A stretch of DNA of 64,000 nt. It comes from an uncultured Actinomycetes bacterium. Its GTDB lineage: Bacteria; Actinomycetota; Thermoleophilia; Solirubrobacterales; 70-9. Position 1 is the first letter of the stretch. Every line of letters begins with the position of its first letter. Shown piece after piece: positions 48,446 to 57,884 of this stretch. The position numbers and the translations under genes are program-made. The notes below the pieces were generated by a model. That model saw only the letters and a list, made by a program, of their open reading frames with translations. It was not told the DNA's origin and searched no databases. The stretch covers positions 163,599 to 227,598 of the forward strand of contig CAMLQY010000002.1 of the NCBI GenBank assembly GCA_946482365.1, given 5' to 3'.

Positions 48446-48808
48446 ATGATCGCCAAGACCGACTTCATAGGGATCCCCTCGCAGGACGCCGAACGCTCGC
48501 GTCGGTTCTACGTCGAGACGCTCGGGTTGCGCCCGGACGCGAACGCCCAGTTCGAGTTTTGGGCCGGCGACACGTGCTTCGGCATCTGGGAGCCGGAGAA
48601 ATTCGGGATGGAGTTCGCGCCGCAGAAGAACGCGCACCCGGCGCTGCACGTGGACAACGTCGCGGCTGCGCGAGCCGAGCTCGAGGCCAAGGGGGTGGAG
48701 TTCGCCGGCGAGATCATGGACACGGGGGTCTGCCACATGGCCTTCTTCACCGACCCCGACGGCAACGACCTGATGCTCCACAACCGCTACGCGCCGCAGG
48801 GCAGCTGA
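48446..48808 (+). CDS. VOC-family (glyoxalase/bleomycin-resistance-like) protein
   Basis: This 120-residue protein has one pair of VOC beta-alpha-beta modules: FIGIPSQDAERSRRFYVETL and HPALHVDNVAAARAELEAKG, ending HMAFFTDPDGNDLMLHNRYA. His and Glu/Asp positions for a metal are partly present. Substrate unknown. It starts 4 nt after the Fic stop and may be cotranscribed. Confidence 0.87.
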   Translation: MIAKTDFIGIPSQDAERSRRFYVETLGLRPDANAQFEFWAGDTCFGIWEPEKFGMEFAPQKNAHPALHVDNVAAARAELEAKGVEFAGEIMDTGVCHMAFFTDPDGNDLMLHNRYAPQGS

Positions 48809-48837
48809 GCGGCAGGCCGGGCTGAAAGAATCGCTGC

Positions 48838-49842
48838 ATGAGCGGCGACGCGTACGCGAGGGCGGGGGTGGACCAGGGGGCCGCCGACGCCGCCGTCGCC
48901 GGGCTGGTGCGCGCTCTGGGCGCGATCGAGCTCGGCCGTCCCTCGCGCGCGGTGGCGCTGCCCGGCCACTACGCGAGCGTGATCCGGATCGACGAGCGGA
49001 CAGGGGTCGCGCTCTCCACCGACGGGGTCGGCACGAAGCTGCTGGTCGCCGAGCAGATGGGCCGCTTCGACACCGTCGGGATCGACTGCGTGGCGATGAA
49101 CGTCAATGACGTGATCTGCGTCGGCGCCGAGCCGCTGGCGATGCTCGACTACATCGCGATCGAGCGAGCCGACCCGGCGGTCTGCGAGCAGATAGGCATC
49201 GGCCTCGCGCGCGGGGCGCAGCTGGCGGGCGTCGAGATCCCCGGCGGCGAGCTGGCACAGCTAGGGGACATGGTGCGCGGCTTCGACGTCGCCGGCGCCT
49301 GCTTCGGCACCGTGGCGCTGGAAGAGATCGTCGACGGAGCGGCCGTACAGCCCGGTGACCCGGTGATCGGCCTCCCCTCCTCCGGCCTGCACTCCAACGG
49401 CTACACGCTCGCCCGCTCGGCGCTCGACGGGCTGCCCCTCGAGGGGGACCCTGAAAGCCGCCTCGGGCGGCCGCTCGGCGAGGTGCTGCTCGAGCCGACC
49501 GAGATCTACGTCAAGCCGGTCCTCGGGCTGCTGCGCTCCGAAGTCGAGGTGCGCGGCCTCGCCCACATCACCTCGGGCGGCTTCGGCAACCTGCTCCGCC
49601 TCGCGGCCGAGGTCGGCTACGAGATCGACGACCCCCTTCCGGTCCCGCCGGTCTTCGAGCTGATCGCCGAGCGCTCCGGCACCCCTGACGAGGAGATGCA
49701 CGACGTCTTCAACATGGGCTGCGGCTTCTGCTGCGTCGTCGCGGCCGCGGACGAGGCGGCTGCGCTCGACCTCCTGCGCCCCCACTACCCTGGGGCGAAG
49801 CGGATCGGCAGGGCGAGCGCAGCGCCGGGCGTTACCCGCTAG
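48838..49842 (+). CDS. purM: Phosphoribosylformylglycinamidine cyclo-ligase
   Basis: This 334-residue protein has YARAGVDQGAADAAV, the ATP-binding VALSTDGVGTKLLVAEQMGR, then CVAMNVNDVICVGAEPLAML and LPSSGLHSNGYTLARSALDG, all PurM hallmarks. It forms the AIR ring in purine synthesis in the cytosol. Its full length matches the family. Other pur genes are not adjacent. Its end overlaps the pentapeptide gene by 4 nt. Confidence 0.96.
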   Translation: MSGDAYARAGVDQGAADAAVAGLVRALGAIELGRPSRAVALPGHYASVIRIDERTGVALSTDGVGTKLLVAEQMGRFDTVGIDCVAMNVNDVICVGAEPLAMLDYIAIERADPAVCEQIGIGLARGAQLAGVEIPGGELAQLGDMVRGFDVAGACFGTVALEEIVDGAAVQPGDPVIGLPSSGLHSNGYTLARSALDGLPLEGDPESRLGRPLGEVLLEPTEIYVKPVLGLLRSEVEVRGLAHITSGGFGNLLRLAAEVGYEIDDPLPVPPVFELIAERSGTPDEEMHDVFNMGCGFCCVVAAADEAAALDLLRPHYPGAKRIGRASAAPGVTR

Positions 49843-50480
49843 CCCTCGGCCTCGTGGGGGCGGGCCGGCGCCTCCACGAAGATCATGTCGTGCTCCCGGG
49901 GGTCGAAGCCTTCGGGGAACTGTGTCTCAGCTGTGTACTGGGCGTGCTTCAGGGAAGCTGCCCGATGGAGAGATGAGTCCCTGAGATCGGCTCCGGAAAG
50001 GTTGGCGCGTTCCAGTTCGGCCCCGTTGAGCTTGGTCCTTACCAGCAGTGCCCCTTTGAGCTTCGCCCTATTGAGGCTCGCTCTCGTCATCTTCACTCCA
50101 CGCAGCGACGCTCTCGAGAGATCAGCGCTGTTCAGCCTTGCCCTGGAGAAATCGCTCTCGATCAGGTTGGCCCCGTCGAAGCTTGCCCTCAACAGACTTG
50201 CCCCCCTGAACTTTGCGCCGATGATGATCGCGCGGTCGAAGACGCTTTTCGACAGCAGCGCTTCGCTGAGGTTGAGGGACGGCAGCGAGAGGCCCTTCCA
50301 TCTGGTCTCCCGCAGGTCGAGCCTGGGACTTCGCCAGAGCCCGTTGATCCTGATCAGGACACGAAGCGCAATCATCGCCTTTGGGGGCGCCTCCTCGACT
50401 TCGAGGCTCCGCGGGGCGGCGGCGCGAACGAACCCGGAGAGGACGTCGACGACCGCGGGCCGGTCGAACCTCGACTGCAC
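49839..50480 (-). CDS. Pentapeptide-repeat protein, possibly 5' truncated
   Basis: The first canonical start, GTG 50480, gives 213 residues. About 20 tandem A(N/D)LxX-like repeats run from about residue 70 to 180 (SFDGANLIESDFSRARLNSA and similar), forming a quadrilateral beta-helix. The conserved N-terminal signature of this protein type, here GAIFSLERIAVQSRFDRPAV, begins upstream of GTG 50480. No start codon precedes it before an in-frame TGA near 50559. So it has either lost its 5' end or uses a rare start. Confidence 0.75.
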   Translation of the reverse strand: MQSRFDRPAVVDVLSGFVRAAAPRSLEVEEAPPKAMIALRVLIRINGLWRSPRLDLRETRWKGLSLPSLNLSEALLSKSVFDRAIIIGAKFRGASLLRASFDGANLIESDFSRARLNSADLSRASLRGVKMTRASLNRAKLKGALLVRTKLNGAELERANLSGADLRDSSLHRAASLKHAQYTAETQFPEGFDPREHDMIFVEAPARPHEAEG

Positions 50481-50679
50481 CGCGATCCGCTCAAGCGAGA
50501 AGATGGCCCCGCTGAAGACGTGGTCGTCCTTGCTGGCCCGCGGATCGTATGCGACCGATCAGGGGCACCGGTCCGATCGACAGCTGCGGTTCCAGCCGAA
50601 TGCTTTCTCCCGCGGGAAGGCGCCGCTAGAACGAGGGCGAAACCAAGACAGGTCCGTGACCGACAATATGCGCGCCTAG

Positions 50680-52191
50680 ATGGAAGCCCGCCCCTCAAGC
50701 TCGATGATCGGGACCGTGCTCTCCGGTCGCTACCGGCTGGAGGCGAAGCTTGGCAGCGGCGGGATGTCGACCGTCTACCTGGCCCGCGACCAGACCCTCG
50801 ATCGGCCGGTGGCGGTCAAGGTGATGCACCGCGAGATGTCCGAGCAGGCCGATCAGCTCGAGCGCTTCCGCCAGGAGGCGCGTTCGGTCGCCAAGCTCTC
50901 CCACCCGAACGTGGTCTCGGTGATCGACGCCGGCGAGGACGGCGGCCACCCGTACATCGTCTTCGAGTACGTCGAGGGGGAAACGCTCAAGCAGCGGATA
51001 GCCCGGGACGGCGCCCTGCCCCCGCAGGAGGCGATCGCTTACGCGATCGAGGTGGCGCGCGGCCTCTCGGTCGCGCACGCCCGCAACATGGTGCACCGCG
51101 ACATCAAGCCCCAGAACGTCCTGATCGACGCCGAGGGACGGGCGAAGCTGACCGACTTCGGAATCTCGCGCCAGCTCGAGCAGGACGGGATGACGGCGAC
51201 GGGCCGGGTGCTGGGCACCACCGACTACGTCGCGCCCGAGCAGGCGATGGGACGCAAGGTCGACCCCCGCTCCGACCTCTACTCGCTTGGCGTGGTCCTC
51301 TACGAGATGCTGGTGGGGCAGGTCCCCTTCCAGGCCGAGAGCCAGGTCGGCGTGGCGATGAAGCACGTCAACGAGGAGCTGCCCGACGTGCAGCGCCGCA
51401 GGCCGGAGGTCTCCGCCGCCGTGGCGCTCGTGGTCGAGCGGGCGACCGCCAAGGACCCGGACCAGCGCTACCAGGTCGTCGGCGAGATGACCGACGACCT
51501 CTCGACCGCGCTCGAGGTGGAGGCGGCGCGCGCGGGCTCGACCAGCGGCGAGGCGACCACGGTGCTCGACGCGGTCCCGCCGCCGAAGCGCAAGCTTGCC
51601 GTCCGCGGCCGCTGGAGCTGGGCCGCGATCCTCGCCCTGCTGCTCGTCGCCGGCGCCACCCTCCTCGCCGTGCAGCTGATCTCCAGCGGCATCGGCGGCG
51701 GCGGGGCAAACAAGGGCAAGGGCAAGCCGGTCGGGCTCACCTCGGCGATCGACTACGACCCGCAGGGCGACGAAGAAGAGGTCGGCAGCAAGATCGAACT
51801 CGCCGTCGACGGCGACCCGACCGGGACGGCCTGGGAAACCGAGCACTACGACTCCGACGACTTCGCCGGGACCAAGACCGGCCCCAACGCAGGGGTCGGC
51901 GTCTACGTGACAGCGAGCTCACTCGTCAGGCCGAGGAAGATGATCGTCCGCACCCCGACCACCGGCTGGGACGCCCAGGTCTTCGCCGCGGCCGAGGGGC
52001 CGCCGGGAGAAGTGTCCGAATGGGGCGAACCGGTGGGCATCGCGGTCGAAGCCTCCTCGGTCGAGGAGATCGACCTCACCGTCGCGGAGCCATCGCGCTA
52101 CTTCCTGCTCTGGTTCAACAAGGCCTCCGAAGCCCGCGACCAGGCCGGCCGCTACCAGGTCGAGATCAGCGACATCGAGCTGCTGCGGTGA
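50680..52191 (+). CDS. Membrane Ser/Thr protein kinase with discoidin-like tail
   Basis: The kinase domain covers about residues 18-280: glycine loop GSGGMSTVY, VAVKVM with the ATP Lys, HRDIKPQN and DFG. TMxxTxxVLGTTDYVAPEQA is the activation loop. One transmembrane helix follows (WSWAAILALLLVAGATLLAV). The extracellular domain of about 170 residues contains VDGDPTGTAWETEHYDSDDF, like galactose-binding discoidin folds. It may sense cell-wall glycans. It has no PASTA repeats. Confidence 0.93.
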   Translation: MEARPSSSMIGTVLSGRYRLEAKLGSGGMSTVYLARDQTLDRPVAVKVMHREMSEQADQLERFRQEARSVAKLSHPNVVSVIDAGEDGGHPYIVFEYVEGETLKQRIARDGALPPQEAIAYAIEVARGLSVAHARNMVHRDIKPQNVLIDAEGRAKLTDFGISRQLEQDGMTATGRVLGTTDYVAPEQAMGRKVDPRSDLYSLGVVLYEMLVGQVPFQAESQVGVAMKHVNEELPDVQRRRPEVSAAVALVVERATAKDPDQRYQVVGEMTDDLSTALEVEAARAGSTSGEATTVLDAVPPPKRKLAVRGRWSWAAILALLLVAGATLLAVQLISSGIGGGGANKGKGKPVGLTSAIDYDPQGDEEEVGSKIELAVDGDPTGTAWETEHYDSDDFAGTKTGPNAGVGVYVTASSLVRPRKMIVRTPTTGWDAQVFAAAEGPPGEVSEWGEPVGIAVEASSVEEIDLTVAEPSRYFLLWFNKASEARDQAGRYQVEISDIELLR

Positions 52192-52315
52192 GTAACTGGT
52201 TCGGCACCTGTCGTTTTTCTTGTAGATAGACCGAGGTCATTTCAGGTCCGCATGGCCTAGATAGCGCTTGGAAACGTCAGAGGTACGTCCTCTCGCGCTA
52301 GGGATTCCATTGCTC

Positions 52316-54175
52316 TCACGACACGGAACGTTGATTCTGTGCAACCAAGACCTCGCTCAACTGGTCGAGGACCGCCGCCAATCGCTCCTCGGAGGCAGGA
52401 CTCAGCGGTACCGCCTCCCTGCGCGCGTAGAGCTCTAGTATCGCTTGGCGCAGTGCCTTCTTCGGCTTCGGCGCTGCATTCTCGTCCGTGAAGATCGTCG
52501 CGATTACACTCTCACGGTCCTCGGGGTCGAGCAGCTCCTCGACGACACCGGCCGCCTTGTCGCCGCATACATCCGAGAGCAGCAGACACCGGCCGGCGAA
52601 CACCGGCCCGAACTTGGATGCATACCGTTCCTTTTGCTTCTCGCCCTCGGCGTCGGCGTCGAGCAGGACAACGAAGCTCTTGCCCCAGCCAATGTGGAGG
52701 CGGATCAATGTGTCGAGCGAGCCAGCGCCGGTGCCGGGTACCAGGGTCACATCCGATCCGAGCCCGAGGATCTCGCGCGCGTATCGCAACAGGTAGAAGT
52801 CGCTCTTGCCCTCGACCAGCACCACGTCGGGCACAGGCTCAAGCACCGAGGGCCGGTAGTCAAGCAGGTCCAGAACCGGCTGAAAGTAGGAGGTCTGGTC
52901 GGGATGCTCAGCGACGAAGCGGCGGTAGGACGTTGCCGAGATCGCGGTGTTGGCGCCAATGCGCAGCGAAACGTAGTCGGTCATGTCGCTCGAGTCGAGC
53001 GAGCCGAGAGCGGCGTTCTTGACGATGTAGGCGGAATCCAACCAACGGACGTCGATCAGATGATGGCTGTGGGTGCTGTAGACGAGATCGCACTGCTCGG
53101 TCAGCGTCTCAAAGCTCTTCAGCAGCTCTGCTTGCGCGGTCGAGTGCAGGTTTGAGGCGGGCTCGTCGAGAAGGAAGAGAGACTTGCGCCCGTCCTCGTC
53201 CTCGAGGCCATGGAAGGAGGTCATCAGCAGAAACATGAAGAACCAGCGGAACCCGAGACTGCGCTCGGAGAGGTCGTAATATCCGTCGGCCCCCTTGATT
53301 TTCAGCTCCAGGTATGGCTCCCCCTCGCTGCGCGCCTCCAGCTGCACCTCCTGCGCCGCCGGCTCGCTGCCGAAGATTCGGCCCCAGCCCTCGAACACGG
53401 TATTTGTGATCACCCTGCCCATATCGAGGAGGAGCGCACTCAGGCTGCGCTCGTCGGCGCGTTCGCTTGAGTCGAGGCGGTCGATGACGTGGGTCTGCAG
53501 GTTCGCGCCACTGCCGATCTGGACCAGGATCTGCTCGAAGGTGGAGCGATAGAAGCGGCTGCGGTCTCGCTCCGAGGCCTCGATGCCCTGCTCATCCTCG
53601 GTCAGCGCGAAGCGCTCGGGGAGCTCGAAGAGGAAGTTCGGGAAGTACCAGATCCGCGGCAGCAGTCCCATGAGGAAGCTGACGGCTCCCTGCCACTCGT
53701 CGGTGTTTGCGCCATAGTTGCGCGGCTTGCGCTGGCGGCCCTGGGTGCCACTGATACTGAGGTACCAAATGAAACCGCGCTCCTTGAAGCGACTGTTCTC
53801 GAACTTGTGCTTCTCAGAGATCTTGATGCTGTCCTGGACCTCGCTGAGCGTGAGGCCGAAGTGGGTATGCATGTGTGCTTTGAGTGCGCTCTTGTCCTCT
53901 GCGGAGAGCTCTACCACGGCGGTGATCTCAATCGTGTCGTTGAAGTTGGCGCGCTTGGAGATCGGTATCCACTGGTCGGCCGCCCTCAGCGAGGCCATTT
54001 CGGGGTTGATCGCCTCAAGGTCTTCCGCACCGTAGGAAAAGCAGAAGATCGCCTCGAGGATCGTTGTCTTGCCACTCTCGTTGAGGCCGATTAGAGTCGT
54101 CACCGGGCCGGCGAGTTCAAGGGTCATCTCCTCGATGCCCTTGAAGTTTTTGAACCTGAACTCGGTGTAGCGCAT
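52316..54175 (-). CDS. OLD-family ATPase with TOPRIM nuclease domain
   Basis: This 619-residue protein begins with an SMC-like ATPase: Walker A GLNESGKTT, the signature region SLGFRWFFMFLLM and Walker B SLFLLDEPASNLHSTAQAEL with the H-loop STHSH. A C-terminal TOPRIM domain follows (DVVLVEGKSDFYLLRYAREI, VVLLDADAEGEKQ). This is the class 1 OLD layout; no UvrD-like partner lies next to it. ATG 54175 begins the ATPase fold. A phage-defence or repair role is likely from family knowledge. Confidence 0.9.
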   Translation of the reverse strand: MRYTEFRFKNFKGIEEMTLELAGPVTTLIGLNESGKTTILEAIFCFSYGAEDLEAINPEMASLRAADQWIPISKRANFNDTIEITAVVELSAEDKSALKAHMHTHFGLTLSEVQDSIKISEKHKFENSRFKERGFIWYLSISGTQGRQRKPRNYGANTDEWQGAVSFLMGLLPRIWYFPNFLFELPERFALTEDEQGIEASERDRSRFYRSTFEQILVQIGSGANLQTHVIDRLDSSERADERSLSALLLDMGRVITNTVFEGWGRIFGSEPAAQEVQLEARSEGEPYLELKIKGADGYYDLSERSLGFRWFFMFLLMTSFHGLEDEDGRKSLFLLDEPASNLHSTAQAELLKSFETLTEQCDLVYSTHSHHLIDVRWLDSAYIVKNAALGSLDSSDMTDYVSLRIGANTAISATSYRRFVAEHPDQTSYFQPVLDLLDYRPSVLEPVPDVVLVEGKSDFYLLRYAREILGLGSDVTLVPGTGAGSLDTLIRLHIGWGKSFVVLLDADAEGEKQKERYASKFGPVFAGRCLLLSDVCGDKAAGVVEELLDPEDRESVIATIFTDENAAPKPKKALRQAILELYARREAVPLSPASEERLAAVLDQLSEVLVAQNQRSVS

Positions 54176-54395
54176 GTGTTTTGGCTCCAGGTGATAACCC
54201 GCTGACTGACAGCCTACGAAACAGTGCTGTCGAACGTGGGGCTGCACGAGCTGCGTGAGGTGGTCCAGCCAAAATCCTTATCGCGAAAGGAATCAAGGTC
54301 ACCGCGGCCCGCTCGATCCGGCGAACGAACAGCGGGCCTGCTCTCGCGTGTGTACGGCTGCGCGGAGCTATCTCCATCGCCATACTCCCCGCGAG

Positions 54396-54521
54396 ATGCC
54401 TCGAATCGTCCTGCTGCGCGCTGGCCAGACCGACAACTACCGGGTGCGGCCCATCCTGGACATGGTGATCGACGCGTTGCGCAAAGCCGAGGAAACCAGC
54501 CAGTGGCCCATTCCCAAATGA
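54396..54521 (+). CDS. 41-residue ORF coupled to the methyltransferase
   Basis: MPRIVLLRAGQTDNYRVRPI opens a frame whose TGA overlaps the ATG of the methyltransferase gene (ATGA). The first residues resemble the histidine-phosphatase start LLRHGxTD, with Ala in place of the catalytic His, so it could be a gene remnant. No clear ribosome-binding site is present. It may serve only to couple translation. Confidence 0.35.
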   Translation: MPRIVLLRAGQTDNYRVRPILDMVIDALRKAEETSQWPIPK

Positions 54522-55033
54522 GCACCTGGCGTCAAGCTCGGGCGATCGTGCTGTTGCCCGGCACGGTCACGGTGCTGGTGCCGGCCGGGATCCTCGTCGT
54601 CACCGGCACGGACGTGGGCTGGGGCCTGGGAGGGCTCTTCGCCGCCCTGCCCGTCCTCCTCGGTCTCGCCCTGATCGCCGCCGGGTTCGCGCTCTGGCTC
54701 TGGACGGTGCGGCTGTTCGCGCGGATCGGCGAGGGGACACTCGCGCCCTGGGACCCGACGCAGAAGCTCGTCGTGGAGGGCCCCTACCGTCACCTGCGCA
54801 ACCCGATGATCACGGCCGTGCTCGCGGTGCTGGCGGGCGAGGCGGCGCTGTTCGGCTCGCTGCCGCTGCTGATCTGGTTCGCGGCCTTCTTCGCGACCAA
54901 CAACGTCTTCTTCTCGCTGTACGAGGAGCCCGGCCTCGAACGCCGCTTCGGCGAGGACTACCGCGCCTACAAGCGCAACGTCCCGCGCTGGCTGCCGCGG
55001 CGAACGGCCTGGGCTCCACCTCCGCCGGCTTAG
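54518..55033 (+). CDS. Isoprenylcysteine carboxyl methyltransferase-family membrane protein
   Basis: This 171-residue protein has three or four hydrophobic helices, then the ICMT/PEMT signature GPYRHLRNPMITAVLAVLAG and LYEEPGLERRFGEDYRAYKR. The latter motif binds S-adenosylmethionine. Bacterial members methylate lipids or small molecules; the substrate is unknown. Its end overlaps the ddl gene by 4 nt on the opposite strand. Confidence 0.87.
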   Translation: MSTWRQARAIVLLPGTVTVLVPAGILVVTGTDVGWGLGGLFAALPVLLGLALIAAGFALWLWTVRLFARIGEGTLAPWDPTQKLVVEGPYRHLRNPMITAVLAVLAGEAALFGSLPLLIWFAAFFATNNVFFSLYEEPGLERRFGEDYRAYKRNVPRWLPRRTAWAPPPPA

Positions 55034-55998
55034 AACTCGTAGGAGCGCGCCTTGGCGTGGCGCTCCAGCGCCAGCTCCACCAGCCGGTCGCAGAGCTCCG
55101 GGTACGCGACCCCACTGGCCTCCCAGAGCTTGGCGTAGACGCTGGTCTGGGTGAAGCCGGGCATGGTGTTGATCTCGTTGACGAGGACGGCGCCGCCGGG
55201 CTCGACGAAGAAGTCGCAGCGGGCGAGGCCGGCGCAGCCGGCCAGCTCGAAGGCGCGGATGGCGAGGTCACGGACGCGGGCCAGCTGCTCGTCGCCGATC
55301 GGAGCCGGGACGGCCAGCTCCATGCCGCCGTCGCGGTACTTGGTCTCGTAGTCGTACCACTCGCCGTCGGCGACGACCTCACCCGGCGTCGAGGCCTCGG
55401 GCCCCTCGTTGCCGAGCAGGGAGCACTCGACCTCGCGGCCCGAGGCGTGGGCCTCGACGATCACCCGGGGGTCGTGACGGCGGGCGAGCGCGACGGCGTC
55501 GTCCAGCTCGGCGCCCGTCCCCTCGACCCGGCTGATCCCCACGCTGGAGCCGAGGCGGGAGGGCTTGACCCAGAGCGGCGAGCCCATCGACTCGCAGCGC
55601 TCGCGCCAGCCCGGCTCGCCGGCGGAGACGAACGCGACCTGGGGGACCCCCGCCTGGGCGAAGAGCCGCTTCAGCGTCAGCTTGTCCATGCAGATCGCCG
55701 AGGAGAGCACGTCGGAGCCGACGTAGGGCAGGTCGAGCCACTCGAGCAGGCCCTGGACGCTGCCGTCCTCGCCGAAGGGACCGTGCAGGGCCGGGAAGGC
55801 GACCTCTGCGCCGAGCAGGCCCTCGCCGGGCGCCAGCGCGACCGGCGAGCCGTCGCAGCTCCAGGCCCCCTCGCGGGAGATCGTCACCGGCAGTGCCTCG
55901 TGACCGGCCCCTTCGAGGCCTCGCGCCACCGCCTCGCCGGAGCGCAGCGAGACGTCATGCTCGGAGGAGCGGCCGCCGCTGAGGACCGCGACCCTCAT
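55030..55998 (-). CDS. ddl: D-alanine--D-alanine ligase
   Basis: This 322-residue ATP-grasp protein has VLSGGRSSEHDVSLRSGEAV at the N-terminus, PLWVKPSRLGSSVGISRVEG, ARCDFFVEPGGAVLVNEINT and PGFTQTSVY. It joins two D-alanines for peptidoglycan precursors. The ATG start overlaps the kinase stop by 4 nt, so it ends the cell-wall signalling operon. Confidence 0.95.
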   Translation of the reverse strand: MRVAVLSGGRSSEHDVSLRSGEAVARGLEGAGHEALPVTISREGAWSCDGSPVALAPGEGLLGAEVAFPALHGPFGEDGSVQGLLEWLDLPYVGSDVLSSAICMDKLTLKRLFAQAGVPQVAFVSAGEPGWRERCESMGSPLWVKPSRLGSSVGISRVEGTGAELDDAVALARRHDPRVIVEAHASGREVECSLLGNEGPEASTPGEVVADGEWYDYETKYRDGGMELAVPAPIGDEQLARVRDLAIRAFELAGCAGLARCDFFVEPGGAVLVNEINTMPGFTQTSVYAKLWEASGVAYPELCDRLVELALERHAKARSYEF

Positions 55999-57884
55999 TC
56001 TTCTTCGCCCGCTTCGGGTTCGGTGGCGCCTGCGGCAGCCGTGCCGACCACCAGGCTCACGGTGTCGCCGGGTTTCAGCTCGGACCCCGGCGGCGGGAAC
56101 TGGTCGGTGACACGGCCGACCTGCGAGGGGACTTCGGTCGGCTGTTCGGACACGACCGGCTTCAGGCCCGCGGCCCGCACGGCTTCCACAGCTTCGGAGC
56201 GCAGCTTGCCGATCACGTTCGGGGCGGTCGACGTCTCTTCGCCCTTGGAGACGACGATCGAGACGGTCGAGCCAGCCGGCAGCTTCGAGCCGGCATTCGG
56301 CGCCTGGTCGATCACCTCGCCGGCGGGGGAGGAGCTCTCCCTCTCTTCGACGCTGGGCACGAGGCCGCGACCGCGGATCCGCTGCACCGCGACCGAGCGC
56401 TGGGTGCCCACGAGCACCGGCACGGCCGCCAGCCTCGGGCCGGTGGAGATCCGCAGGACGACTTCGCTCCCACGCGTCGCCGTCGAGCCGCCGGAGGGCA
56501 GCGAGTTGATCACCAAGCCCTGTTCCACCTTTTCGGAGATCGTCTTTTCGATGCGGGGATCGAAGCCCGCTTCTTCGATCTTGCCTTCGGCCGCCGACGC
56601 CGTCAGCCCGGCTGTCGACGGGATTTTGGCGGTCCCCGGGCCGGAGCTCACCGTGAGCACCACCTTCGGCTTCGAGCAGAAGAAGGAGAGGAAGGCGCAG
56701 TCGAGCGAGGCCTCGCCCGCCGGGGGCGAGGCGAGCGGATCCTGCTCGAGCACCGTGTTCGCCGGTGCTTCCCGCTCGACCCGCTTCACCTCCCCGACCT
56801 CGAAGCCGTTCTGCTGGAGCAGCGCGATCGCCACGTTGAGCTCGTTGTCCTTCACGTTGGGCACCTCGGTCGTCGTGTCGCGCGTCAGCGCGAAGCCGAC
56901 CAGGGCGCCGATCAGGATCGCGAGCGCGACCAGCAGCCAGAGGTTGCGCCTGCGGCGCCTCGCCTCCGCCTCCTCGTCGTACCCCTCCGCCACCGGCTCG
57001 GAGGGGGTGGCCACCACCGGCGGCAGCGGCGCGAAGGCCGCCGTGCCTTCTGCCCCGCCGGCGGGATCGCGCAGGGCCGCGTCGAGGGCGGCGATGAAGG
57101 CGTCGGCGTTCTGGAAGCGCTGGCCGGGCTCCTTCTCCAGAGCCCTCATCACGACCGCGTCGAGGGCGGGCGAGACCTTCGGGTCGATCGAGCTCGGCCG
57201 CTGCGGGGCCTGGGAGACCTGCTTCATCGCAACCGCGACGGCGGACTCGCCCTCGAACGGCACCCGGCCGGTCAGTGCCTCGTAGAGCATCACCCCGATC
57301 GAGTAGAGGTCGGAGACGGCGGTGACTTCCTGGCCCTGGGCCTGCTCGGGAGAGAGGTAGTGCGGCGTGCCCATCACCGAGCCGGTCTGGGTGATCTCCG
57401 AGACGCCCGCGCGGGCGATCCCGAAGTCGGTCACCGTCGCCTTGCCGTCGCCGTCGACGATCACGTTCTGAGGCTTGAGGTCGCGGTGGACGACGCCGTT
57501 GCGGTGCGCGAAGCGGGCGCCCTCGAGCACCTGGCGGATCAGGCCAGCCGCCTGCTCGGGGGTGAGGCCGGCGTCGATCAGCTGCTTCAGCGAGCGGCCC
57601 TCCAGGTGCTGCATCGCTATGTAGTAGGTGCCGTCGACGTCGCCGCGGTCGAAGACGGAGACCACGTTGGGGTGCTGCAGGCCTGCCGCGGCCTCGGCCT
57701 CTCGCCGGAAACGCTCGACGAACTCGCGGTCCTGGGCGAAGCGCGCGTGCAGGACCTTGAGCGCGACCTGGCGCTGCAGGTGGGTGTCCTCTGCCAGCCA
57801 GACGTCGGCCATCCCCCCCGAGCCGATCCGTTGCTCGACCCGGTAGCGGCCGTCGACCACCGTTCCCTCCCTCACCTCAGCCAA
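55995..57884 (-). CDS. pknB: PknB-type Ser/Thr kinase with PASTA repeats
   Basis: This 629-residue protein has a kinase domain in residues 1 to about 270 (GSGGMADVWLAED, VALKVL, VHRDLKPQNVIVDG, DFG). A transmembrane helix (LWLLVALAILIGALVGFAL) and four extracellular PASTA units follow (starting VPNVKDNELN, IPSTAGLTAS, VPVLVGTQRS and APNVIGKLRS). PASTA units bind peptidoglycan fragments. The first unit carries an insert with two Cys, LDCAFLSFFCSK. It controls wall synthesis together with the PP2C phosphatase in the same operon. Confidence 0.96.
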   Translation of the reverse strand: MAEVREGTVVDGRYRVEQRIGSGGMADVWLAEDTHLQRQVALKVLHARFAQDREFVERFRREAEAAAGLQHPNVVSVFDRGDVDGTYYIAMQHLEGRSLKQLIDAGLTPEQAAGLIRQVLEGARFAHRNGVVHRDLKPQNVIVDGDGKATVTDFGIARAGVSEITQTGSVMGTPHYLSPEQAQGQEVTAVSDLYSIGVMLYEALTGRVPFEGESAVAVAMKQVSQAPQRPSSIDPKVSPALDAVVMRALEKEPGQRFQNADAFIAALDAALRDPAGGAEGTAAFAPLPPVVATPSEPVAEGYDEEAEARRRRRNLWLLVALAILIGALVGFALTRDTTTEVPNVKDNELNVAIALLQQNGFEVGEVKRVEREAPANTVLEQDPLASPPAGEASLDCAFLSFFCSKPKVVLTVSSGPGTAKIPSTAGLTASAAEGKIEEAGFDPRIEKTISEKVEQGLVINSLPSGGSTATRGSEVVLRISTGPRLAAVPVLVGTQRSVAVQRIRGRGLVPSVEERESSSPAGEVIDQAPNAGSKLPAGSTVSIVVSKGEETSTAPNVIGKLRSEAVEAVRAAGLKPVVSEQPTEVPSQVGRVTDQFPPPGSELKPGDTVSLVVGTAAAGATEPEAGEEE

